NCBI GenBank assembly: GCA_945788155.1
Contig: CALZKX010000096.1
Span: 1 to 10,833 of the forward strand
DNA: 10,833 bases
DNA from: an uncultured Flavobacteriaceae bacterium
Lineage (GTDB): Bacteria; Bacteroidota; Bacteroidia; Flavobacteriales; Flavobacteriaceae
Reading direction: 5' to 3'
Shown: one piece after another, positions 1-5,597 of the stretch
How the letters are laid out: each line of letters starts with the position of its first letter
Numbering within the stretch: position 1 is the first letter of the stretch
Translations under genes and position numbers: made by a program
Notes under the pieces: model-generated
Seen by the model: the letters and a program-made list of their open reading frames with translations, nothing else
Databases searched by the model: none
Told to the model about the DNA's origin: nothing

Positions 1-1983
1 CTTTTATTAGCGCTGTTTCAGTATATATATAAATCTAAAAAGAGAAAACTAAATCCAATATTTTCATTTTTAAGGTTTATTACAATATTTAGCATCCTAT
101 TATTAATAATCAATCTAAAGTTTGAAAAAGTTACGCTATTTAATGAAAAACCGAATCTTGTAGTAGTTGTAGATGATTCCGAATCTGTTAAGCATCTAGA
201 GCAAGACCAAAACGTCAACCAGCTTCTAGCCTCTATAAAAAACAACACAGAATTAAACGATAAATTCAACCTTGATTTCTATAGTTTTGGTGCCGAATTT
301 CAAAAATTAGACTCATTAAAATTTAACCAATCACAAACTAATTACACCTCTGTATTTAGTAATTTATACCAAATTTATAAAGAGTCTAAATCACCAACAC
401 TATTAATTACAGATGGCAACCAAACATTTGGTAAAGATTTTGAGTTTTCGTCAAGAGAATACAAACAGCCCATTTTTCCTGTTATCTTAGGAGATACTAT
501 AACGTATTCCGATTTAAAAATCCAACAACTTAATGTAAATAAATATGCCTATTTAAAAAATAAATTTCCAGTTGAAGTCATCGCTGTATATAATGGAAAT
601 ACAATTGTAAATTCGCAATTCACAATTAAACGAAACAATGCCACGGTTTATTCAACCAATTTGCAGTTTTCAAAAAACAAGAACTCACACACTTTAAATA
701 TTGCATTACCTTCAAATAAAGTTGGTATAAATAGTTATGTGGCATCATTATCTCCTTTGTCAACCGAGAAAAATATTATAAATAACTCAAAACCATTTGC
801 TTTAGAAGTTATTGACCAAAAAACCAATGTAGCAATTGTAAGTACAATTACACACCCAGACGTAGGTGCGTTGAAAAAATCCATTGCGAGCAATGAACAG
901 CGAAGTGTATTTATTGTGACACCAGCAGATTATATAAATCAAAAAGACAACTATCAAATGGTTATTTTGTATCAACCAAATAGTGCATTCAAACCAGTTT
1001 TTGAGTCTTTAGATGCCGATGGGAAAAACCGATTTATAATTACTGGAATTAATACCGATTGGAATTTCTTAAACACTATTCAAGATGCTTTTAAACAAAA
1101 CATTACAAAACAACAAGAAAGTTTTCAAGCTGGTTATAATGAAAATTTTGCAACGTTTTTAGTAGGTAGCTTGAACTTTAATAATTTGCCTCCTGTAGAA
1201 TCTGAATTTGGTAGTGTAACGTTTACTATTCCAACAGAAACAGTACTATTCAAGAAGGTTAATAATACTATAGTTGATGAGCCTTTAATGGTCACTTATG
1301 AAAACACAGGACAAAGAGGCGTTGTATTATTTGGCGAAGGTCTCTGGAGATGGCGCTCACAAAACTATTTAGATACAAATTCGTTTAATCAATTTGATGA
1401 TTTTATTGGTAAAATTGTACAGTACGTAGCTTCTAATAAGCGTAGAAATAGACTTAACGTAAATTATGAATCGTTCTATAATGGAAGTGATAATATAAAA
1501 ATCACGGCACAGTTTTTTAATAAAAATTATGAGTTTGATGCTTCTGCAAATTTGGAAATCGTAATTAATAATAACAAATCAAATGCTACTACTGTGGTTC
1601 CTTTTGTATTGCAGCAAAGTAGTTACGAAGTGAATTTAGATAATCTTCCTCCAGGCGATTACGATTTTACAGTTGAAGCCAATGGAGGTGAAATAGTTTT
1701 ATCTGGTCATACAAAAATACTGGATTATAATGTTGAAAAGCAATTTTTAAATGCTAGTTTGTCTAAGCTTGAGCGCATTGCCAGTAACAGCAAAGGTAAT
1801 AGTTATTTTATCTCTAACACAGCTTCATTAATGGATGATTTATTAAACGATCCTAGATTTACAACAATCCAAAAAAGCAATAAAAATGTTGTACCTTTGA
1901 TAGACTTTAAATACCTCTTAGCACTTATCGTTTTAAGTCTAACAATAGAGTGGTTTTTAAGAAAGTACAACGGACTTATTTAA
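1..1983 (+). CDS. Membrane-anchored von Willebrand factor A domain protein (5' end outside window)
   Basis: The reading frame is open from base 1 to the TAA at 1981-1983, so the gene starts upstream; the TTG at 661 is internal. About 660 residues are visible. Near residues 20-38 there is a hydrophobic, probably membrane-spanning segment. A vWA domain follows: the MIDAS motif DxSxS is present as DDSES (about residue 58), a downstream Thr in NYTSVF fits the third metal ligand, and LLITDG fits the distal Asp strand. The middle and C-terminal parts look beta-rich, and the stretch around GVVLFGEGLWRW resembles Bacteroidota vWA proteins carrying a glutamine-amidotransferase-like fold. A last hydrophobic helix (LLALIVLSLTIEWF) lies about 10 residues from the end, so the bulk of the protein is probably held between two membrane anchors. 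Such proteins usually act in metal-dependent protein interactions; no specific partner can be named. The SPFH gene 19 bases downstream is probably co-transcribed. Function beyond the domain call is unknown. Confidence 0.85.
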   Translation, partial: LLLALFQYIYKSKKRKLNPIFSFLRFITIFSILLLIINLKFEKVTLFNEKPNLVVVVDDSESVKHLEQDQNVNQLLASIKNNTELNDKFNLDFYSFGAEFQKLDSLKFNQSQTNYTSVFSNLYQIYKESKSPTLLITDGNQTFGKDFEFSSREYKQPIFPVILGDTITYSDLKIQQLNVNKYAYLKNKFPVEVIAVYNGNTIVNSQFTIKRNNATVYSTNLQFSKNKNSHTLNIALPSNKVGINSYVASLSPLSTEKNIINNSKPFALEVIDQKTNVAIVSTITHPDVGALKKSIASNEQRSVFIVTPADYINQKDNYQMVILYQPNSAFKPVFESLDADGKNRFIITGINTDWNFLNTIQDAFKQNITKQQESFQAGYNENFATFLVGSLNFNNLPPVESEFGSVTFTIPTETVLFKKVNNTIVDEPLMVTYENTGQRGVVLFGEGLWRWRSQNYLDTNSFNQFDDFIGKIVQYVASNKRRNRLNVNYESFYNGSDNIKITAQFFNKNYEFDASANLEIVINNNKSNATTVVPFVLQQSSYEVNLDNLPPGDYDFTVEANGGEIVLSGHTKILDYNVEKQFLNASLSKLERIASNSKGNSYFISNTASLMDDLLNDPRFTTIQKSNKNVVPLIDFKYLLALIVLSLTIEWFLRKYNGLI

Positions 1984-2002
1984 TAACATTAAAAAAAATA
2001 AA

Positions 2003-2818
2003 ATGGAAAAATTACCAAAAATTGGACTACCAATTATTATCGGACTTATTGTCCTTATTATCCTCTTTGCCAAATCAGCTGTAACAATTGAATCTGGAGA
2101 GGCAGGAGTGCTTTTTAAAACCTTTGGAGATGGTGTTGTAACTGATGAGCCACCAATGGGAGAAGGCTTTCATATTGTTGCACCTTGGAACAAAGTTTTT
2201 GTTTATGAAGTGCGTCAACAAGAGCTTTTTGAAAAAATGAAAGTGTTGTCTTCAAACGGATTAGAAATTCAAATAGATGCTTCGGCATGGTATCAACCTG
2301 TTTATAATGAATTAGGTAATTTGCATCAAACACTTGGTCAAGGTTATTTACAACGTGTTATTCAACCAGCCATTCGATCAGCAGCAAGAAGTGTTATTGG
2401 ACGTTATACACCAGACGATTTGTATTCAACTAAACGTGATGCTATTCAAGTTGAAATTTTTGAAGAAACCAAGAAAATACTTGACAAACAATATGTTCAA
2501 TTAAATGAGGTGTTAGTAAGAGATGTCACTTTACCTCCAACAATTAAAGATGCCATAGAGCGTAAATTAAAACAAGAACAAGAATCTTTAGAATATGAGT
2601 TTAGATTAGTAACTGCTGCAAAAGAAGCAGAAAAAGTAATTATTGAGGCACAAGGTAAAGCAGATGCTAACCGTATTTTAAGTGCTTCATTAACCGATAA
2701 AATTCTTCAAGATAAAGGTATTGAAGCAACTATTAAGTTGGCCGAATCACCTAACAGTAAGGTGATTGTTATTGGCTCAGGAGATTCTGGAATGCCTATA
2801 ATTTTGGGAAATAATTAA
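2003..2818 (+). CDS. SPFH/Band 7 (prohibitin-like) membrane protein
   Basis: The 271-residue product has one N-terminal membrane helix (about residues 7-24, GLPIIIGLIVLIILF), then a Band 7/SPFH domain (about 25-200), beginning with VTIESGEAGVLFKTFG, typical of prohibitin homologues. A charged helical stretch rich in Glu, Lys and Ala (about 185-235, KLKQEQESLEYEFRL, AAKEAEKVIIEAQGKA) is the coiled coil seen in this family. A hydrophobic tail with VIVIGSGDSGMPIIL closes the protein. Prohibitin-type proteins form large ring-shaped membrane assemblies and often modulate membrane proteases such as FtsH; that role here is inferred from family. The ATG at 2003 lies 19 bases after the vWA stop, behind an A-rich stretch typical of flavobacterial start regions. 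No terminator-like hairpin is obvious just after the stop. The family call is firm, the cellular role is not. Confidence 0.92.
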   Translation: MEKLPKIGLPIIIGLIVLIILFAKSAVTIESGEAGVLFKTFGDGVVTDEPPMGEGFHIVAPWNKVFVYEVRQQELFEKMKVLSSNGLEIQIDASAWYQPVYNELGNLHQTLGQGYLQRVIQPAIRSAARSVIGRYTPDDLYSTKRDAIQVEIFEETKKILDKQYVQLNEVLVRDVTLPPTIKDAIERKLKQEQESLEYEFRLVTAAKEAEKVIIEAQGKADANRILSASLTDKILQDKGIEATIKLAESPNSKVIVIGSGDSGMPIILGNN

Positions 2819-2841
2819 AAAATGTTTGCAAAGATCTGGAA

Positions 2842-2867
2842 TTGTAATTTTTAATTGACAATCTTTG
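2842..2867 (+). promoter_or_regulatory. Candidate promoter of the his leader
   Basis: AATCTTTG at 2860-2867 matches the Bacteroidota -7 consensus TAnnTTTG except at its first base. A TTG at 2842-2844 could be the -33 element, but the spacer of 15 is shorter than the usual 17-23. Transcription from here would begin about 10-15 bases before the leader peptide start at 2887. The match is imperfect, so the call rests mainly on position. Confidence 0.4.
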
Positions 2868-2886
2868 TATAGACAAAAAAGGCAAA

Positions 2887-2940
2887 ATGAATTTTATTCA
2901 ATTACATCGTCATTTTCATACTGGCACTCAAGAGAGCTGA
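2887..2940 (+). CDS. hisL: Histidine operon leader peptide
   Basis: A 17-codon frame, ATG to TGA, encodes MNFIQLHRHFHTGTQES. Three of five consecutive residues (positions 7, 9, 11) are His, encoded by CAT at 2905, 2911 and 2917. It lies between a -7-like element and a strong intrinsic terminator, just before the start of a hisG remnant: the classical layout of a his attenuator, in which scarcity of charged tRNA-His stalls the ribosome on the His codons and changes downstream RNA folding. The sequence is not homologous to the enterobacterial HisL, which has a run of seven His; I use the symbol by position and function only. The leader seems intact even though the operon behind it is destroyed. 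Whether it is still translated cannot be told from sequence. Confidence 0.72.
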   Translation: MNFIQLHRHFHTGTQES

Positions 2941-2957
2941 AAATGTATTGAATAAAA
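2892..2957 (+). promoter_or_regulatory. Leader (pause-type) hairpin spanning the His codons
   Basis: Bases 2892-2907 and 2943-2957 are complementary over 15 base pairs with a single bulged T (arms TTTTATTCAATTACAT and ATGTATTGAATAAAA). The left arm covers leader codons 2-7, so a ribosome at the first His codon would disrupt it. An alternative inner stem, ATTTTCA (2912-2918) with TGAAAAT (2938-2944), would span the leader stop codon. This is the geometry of the 1:2 hairpin in amino acid attenuators. A classical antiterminator is less clear: AAAACC at 2954-2959 duplicates the terminator's left arm start at 2970-2975 and could compete for its right arm, and ACTCAAG (2926-2932) can pair weakly with 2977-2983. 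Confidence 0.55.
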
Positions 2958-2969
2958 CCAAAATATTTT

Positions 2970-3004
2970 AAAACCGTTTGAGTAAATCAAACGGTTTTGT
3001 TTTT
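2970..3004 (+). terminator. Intrinsic terminator (attenuator) of the former his operon
   Basis: A perfect 12-base-pair stem joins AAAACCGTTTGA (2970-2981) and TCAAACGGTTTT (2987-2998) around the 5-base loop GTAAA, followed by GTTTTT (2999-3004). It lies 29 bases after the leader peptide stop and about 55 bases before the hisG start, as expected for a transcription attenuator. It shows no decay, unlike the coding sequence behind it. It might simply serve now as the terminator for the short leader RNA. Confidence 0.85.
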
Positions 3005-3019
3005 CCACGAAAGTGGAAA
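3002..3019 (+). repeat. Short palindrome with GAAA tetraloop
   Basis: TTTCCAC (3002-3008), loop GAAA, GTGGAAA (3013-3019) form a perfect 7-base-pair stem capped by a GNRA-type tetraloop, followed by TCTCTTC. It overlaps the U-tract of the attenuator. Its form (hairpin plus TCTC) resembles short palindromic repeats dispersed in many bacterial genomes, but only one copy is seen in this window, so its repeat nature is an inference. It could equally be a local RNA-stabilising hairpin in the hisG leader. Confidence 0.45.
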
Positions 3020-3032
3020 TCTCTTCAACAAA

Positions 3033-3068
3033 AATTTACTCAAACATAATTTTTTCGATGAGTAAATT
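3033..3068 (+). promoter_or_regulatory. Hairpin enclosing the hisG start codon
   Basis: AATTTACTC (3033-3041) is perfectly complementary to GAGTAAATT (3060-3068), whose first base is the G of the hisG ATG (3058-3060). Folding would place the start codon and the T-rich stretch before it in a hairpin. Separately, TTTACTCAAAC (3035-3045) is a perfect 11-base complement of the terminator left arm plus loop (2976-2986). In a read-through transcript the two pairings are mutually exclusive, which could expose or hide the hisG start. The complementarity is seen directly; a regulatory role is inference. Confidence 0.4.
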
Positions 3069-3213
3069 AAAAATTGTAGTTGAAAAATCAGGAAAACTTA
3101 ACGAAGACTCTATGAAGCTCTTAAATGATATTGGTATTTCTATCGATAAGATAGTGGGAAAGACCAACTAAAAGCTTCAGCTAATGACTTCCATTAGAGG
3201 TCTTTTTACTTGT
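3058..3213 (+). pseudogene. hisG: hisG 5' remnant (ATP phosphoribosyltransferase), frameshifted and truncated
   Basis: From the ATG at 3058 the frame reads MSKLKIVVEKSGKLNEDSMK and on to GISID, the N-terminus of short-form HisG, the first enzyme of histidine synthesis (ATP plus PRPP to phosphoribosyl-ATP). After GISID at about 3147 two extra bases near 3149 break the frame, which stops at 3169-3171 after 37 codons. Two frames away the homology resumes as SGKDQLKASANDF (about 3153-3191), then a missing base shifts it again before PLEVF (about 3191-3205), matching the HisG segment that leads into the LRNGD motif. There homology to HisG ends and homology to the end of HisIE begins. HisG is normally about 285 residues; only the first ~50 are represented. 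This cannot encode a working enzyme. Recognition rests on remembered family sequence and should be confirmed by alignment. Confidence 0.8.
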
Positions 3214-3514
3214 GTAATGAAGATAATACTTATGAATTTGATATCTTTCAGAATTGGAAACCATTATAGAAAACAGAAAAAATAATACTACAGAAGATAC
3301 ATCGTATGTGGCATCACTCTTCACAAAAGGGATTAATAAAATTGCTCAAAAAGTAGGAGAGGAGGCAGTAGAAATGATTATTGAAGCTAAGGATAATAAT
3401 GATAACTTGTTTTTAAACGAAAGTGCCCATTTACTGTTTCACTATTTAATCTTACTACAAGCAAGAGGTTTTAAACTCAATGACATTGTTGAAGTTTTAA
3501 AATCGATACACTAA
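3208..3514 (+). pseudogene. hisIE: hisIE 3' remnant: end of HisI plus HisE (phosphoribosyl-ATP pyrophosphatase) domain
   Basis: ACTTGT at 3208-3213 fits the last zinc-ligand Thr-Cys of the HisI (PRA cyclohydrolase) domain. NEDNTYEFDIF (3216-3248), with a frame slip at about 3250, leads into ELETIIENR of HisE. From the TTG at 3254 an uninterrupted 86-codon frame carries nearly the whole HisE domain: KGINKIAQKVGEEAVE and NESAHLLFHYLILL. HisE hydrolyses the diphosphate from phosphoribosyl-ATP and belongs to the all-alpha NTP pyrophosphatase superfamily with the metal motif EExxE...ExxD. Here E36, E37, E40 and E56 remain but the final Asp is His59 (CAT at 3428), a one-base change from GAT. With no HisI domain, no other his enzymes, an uncertain TTG start and a lost metal ligand, I call it a pseudogene. 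An expressed small HisE-like protein with another role is a remote alternative. Confidence 0.82.
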
Positions 3515-3552
3515 TATTTTGAAGTATTTTTTAAAATGGCGTTCTTGCATCT

Positions 3553-4338
3553 ATGTTTATAAAAAAGTATTTCTACCTCTTTAAAATCCAATATTTAGGC
3601 TATCGATTTCACGGTTGGCAAAAACAACCAAAAGTAAAAACGTTGCACTTAATGATTGATAGAACCTTAAATTATATACTTGAAGACAACTACTTTAAAA
3701 CCCTTGCAGCAGGACGTACAGATGCTATGGTGTCGGCAAATGAAGCAGCTTTTGAGTTGTTCCTTCATCATAAAATTGAAGACGAAGCTGAATTTTTAAA
3801 TCTATTCAATAAGAACTTGCCTCAGGATATTCGTGCCTTATCAATACAACAAGTTACTGAAGAGTTCAACATTATTAACAGCTCAAAAACCAAAGAGTAC
3901 GTTTATCTATTTACAGCTGGTGAAAAATGCCATCCATTTTGCGCTTCCATAATGACGACCATTTTAGATGGTTTGGATATTGAACTTATGAAAAAAGGTG
4001 CAAAGTTATTTGAAGGCAATCACAATTTTAAATCCTATTGTTATCGCATATCCAATAAAGGTTTATACAACAGAACCATTGCTGTTTGTGAATTAGAAGA
4101 AAACAACTTATACACTGCAAACTTCTTTCCAGATAAATCTTATATTTTGAGGGTTGTTGGTAAAGGTTTTGGTAGAAACCAAATACGATTAATGATGGGA
4201 ACACTCATAAAGTTAGGTAGAGGCGACATAACTCTAGACTACATTAAAAAAAGCTTATTGCCTAAAAGCACTGAAGTTATGGATTATATTGCACCTGCTT
4301 CAGGTTTGATTCTTAATAAAATAGAATTTGATGAGTAG
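3553..4338 (+). CDS. TruA-family tRNA pseudouridine synthase, divergent paralogue
   Basis: The 261-residue product aligns along its length with TruA, which converts U38-40 of the tRNA anticodon arm to pseudouridine. KIQYLGYRFHGWQKQP matches the N-terminal YDG..FHGWQ.Q block, AAGRTDAMVSA (about 52-62) is the catalytic loop with nucleophile Asp57, and FGRNQIRLMMGTLIKLGRG (about 205-223) fits the C-terminal F....R...G.L..VG.G block. Canonical TruA has GRTDAGVHA; here G becomes M and H becomes S, so this is probably a second flavobacterial TruA-like enzyme rather than the housekeeping copy, and its substrate may differ. The ATG at 3553 is the first in frame after the hisE remnant, 38 bases on. 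With the his operon collapsed, its nearest upstream promoter candidate may be the old his leader. The DUF2461 gene follows after 34 bases, probably in the same transcript. Confidence 0.82.
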   Translation: MFIKKYFYLFKIQYLGYRFHGWQKQPKVKTLHLMIDRTLNYILEDNYFKTLAAGRTDAMVSANEAAFELFLHHKIEDEAEFLNLFNKNLPQDIRALSIQQVTEEFNIINSSKTKEYVYLFTAGEKCHPFCASIMTTILDGLDIELMKKGAKLFEGNHNFKSYCYRISNKGLYNRTIAVCELEENNLYTANFFPDKSYILRVVGKGFGRNQIRLMMGTLIKLGRGDITLDYIKKSLLPKSTEVMDYIAPASGLILNKIEFDE

Positions 4339-4372
4339 TTTACTTTTTGTAATTTGAAACAAAATAATAAAC

Positions 4373-5050
4373 ATGAACGAAACAATACCAAGAGAAGTCT
4401 TTTCATTCTTCAAGCGTTTAAGTAAAAATAATAATCGTGATTGGTTTAACGACAACAAACCTGAATTTAAAGAACTAGAGAAAGAAGTAAAACAGTTTTA
4501 CAATCAATTATATGAGCGTTTAAATGCGCATGATGAAGTTGATAAACTAAAGATATTCAGAATATATAGAGATGTACGTTTCTCAAAAGACAAAACACCA
4601 TATAAAACACACTTTGGTGGTAGTTTCCATCGAAAAAAACCAGAGTTAAGAGGTGGTTATTATTTACATATTCAGCCAAATAATGAAAGTTTTATTGCTA
4701 CAGGGTTATGGGAGCCCAATAAAGATGATTTATTTCGAATAAGAAAAGAGTTTGAAATGGATGCTTCAGAGATGCGAAAAATCATAAGTAATAAAAAATT
4801 CAAATCGGTTTGGGGAGATTTAGTAGGAGATGAGCTAAAAACGGCACCAAAAGGTTTTGATAAGGAACATGAAAACATTGACTTAATAAGAAAGAAAATG
4901 TATATTTTTACTAGAAAATTTACAGATAAAGAAGTAGCTTCTCAAGAATTTTTAGATACAGTTGACAAATCATTTAAAGCCATAAGACCATTTTTTGATT
5001 ATATGAGCGATGTGCTCACAACAAATTTAAATGGCGAATCTCTTATTTAA
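4373..5050 (+). CDS. DUF2461 family protein (TIGR02453)
   Basis: The 225-residue product begins IPREVFSFFKRLSKNNNRDW and contains IYRDVRFSKDKTPYKTHFG, GGYYLHIQPN and ATGLWEPN, a pattern I recognise from the DUF2461/TIGR02453 family of cytosolic bacterial proteins. The family is widespread, roughly this length, and of unknown function. No signal peptide or membrane helix is apparent. The gene lies 34 bases after the TruA-like gene. Its stop codon (5048-5050) overlaps the stop of the convergent gene on the other strand through the palindrome TTAA, so the two reading frames share four bases and no terminator can sit between them. Confidence 0.88.
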   Translation: MNETIPREVFSFFKRLSKNNNRDWFNDNKPEFKELEKEVKQFYNQLYERLNAHDEVDKLKIFRIYRDVRFSKDKTPYKTHFGGSFHRKKPELRGGYYLHIQPNNESFIATGLWEPNKDDLFRIRKEFEMDASEMRKIISNKKFKSVWGDLVGDELKTAPKGFDKEHENIDLIRKKMYIFTRKFTDKEVASQEFLDTVDKSFKAIRPFFDYMSDVLTTNLNGESLI

Positions 5051-5463
5051 ACAGCAGCAAGTTTTGTTGTATCAGAGATAGCTTGAACGTTATCAATTAA
5101 ACGCTCTTTTACAATATTCATCATTCGCTTGTTTAAAGCTGATGAGTTTTGAATGTACAATTTGTACTCTTCAACGGTAAAAAGACCAATTATCATTCCT
5201 TTGATGCTGTTTCTAAACTTCATGTCTTTGTGTATGGTATTACCAATGTAATCAATACGTTTTTCAATAGACAGGTCGTAAAACACATTCTTGTGTTTTG
5301 CAACGTAATTCTTAAAAACTTCAATAAACAAATCGCTTTGAAGCTTGATAATTGGACGTAATACTAAGTTTTGAAAACGTTCTTCTGTGGACATTTCGTC
5401 GTTGATAGTTGTGGTCATAAAATCTGGACGAATGCGCTTTAGGTCAAGGTCTCTATCAATCAT
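5047..5463 (-). CDS. Conserved flavobacterial protein, often labelled 'glyoxalase'
   Basis: The 138-residue product is mainly helical and charged, without a signal peptide or membrane segment. It contains RFQNLVLRPIIKLQSDLF, FKNYVAKHKNVFYDLSIEKR and LNKRMMNIVKERL. I recognise this as a conserved small protein of Flavobacteriia that databases often call glyoxalase. I see no glyoxalase/VOC features: the protein is too helical and lacks the paired beta-alpha-beta modules and recognisable metal-ligand pattern, so the functional name should not be trusted. The start at 5463 (ATG) agrees with what I recall of relatives, which start with a similar charged segment before the RP. AATCTTTG on the minus strand lies only a few bases before it and would be too near the start for an ordinary leader. 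Its 3' end overlaps the DUF2461 gene by four bases. Confidence 0.75.
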   Translation of the reverse strand: MIDRDLDLKRIRPDFMTTTINDEMSTEERFQNLVLRPIIKLQSDLFIEVFKNYVAKHKNVFYDLSIEKRIDYIGNTIHKDMKFRNSIKGMIIGLFTVEEYKLYIQNSSALNKRMMNIVKERLIDNVQAISDTTKLAAV

Positions 5464-5574
5464 AAGGCAAAGATTTTTAATAAAAGTAAAGAAAGTATAA
5501 GCTAGTATGATGGTTATTCTTATTCGTTGTTAACTATGTTATTAACATTGAACAAAATTGAGTTATTGATTTAT

Positions 5575-5582
5575 TATCTTTG
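5575..5582 (+). promoter_or_regulatory. -7 promoter element of the DUF72 gene
   Basis: TATCTTTG is an exact match to the Bacteroidota -7 consensus TAnnTTTG. No TTG lies at the ideal upstream distance; those at 5548-5550 and 5558-5560 give spacers of 24 and 14. Transcription from here would begin just after the TTG at 5580, which supports the ATG at 5598 as the true start. Confidence 0.55.
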
Positions 5583-5597
5583 ATTAAAACTAAGCGA

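Noticed and set aside
661..1983. A 440-residue gene starting at the TTG at 661
   Set aside because: The same frame is open without a stop back to base 1 and encodes the vWA domain with its MIDAS motif, so the TTG is internal and the gene starts before the window.
2819..3057. A riboswitch in the region before hisG
   Set aside because: The short His-rich leader frame plus terminator explains the region as a peptide-mediated attenuator; no known riboswitch core was recognised.
3058..3171. A 37-residue independent small protein starting at the hisG ATG
   Set aside because: Its sequence is the HisG N-terminus and HisG homology continues in other frames after the stop; it is the open end of a pseudogene.
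5149..5361. Plus-strand 70-residue frame inside the minus-strand small gene
   Set aside because: No family features; the opposite strand carries a conserved protein over the same bases. The other short opposite-strand frames at 18-269, 2115-2333, 4672-4878, 7244-7513, 8201-8428, 8910-9107 and 10267-10539 were dropped for the same reason.
5464..5475. AATCTTTG on the minus strand as promoter of the small 'glyoxalase' gene
   Set aside because: It ends only a few bases before the ATG, leaving no usual leader, and has a mismatch at the first consensus base; too weak to call.
5580..5597. TTG at 5580 as start of the DUF72 gene
   Set aside because: It overlaps the -7 element TATCTTTG (5575-5582), so it would lie before the transcription start; ATG at 5598 is better.
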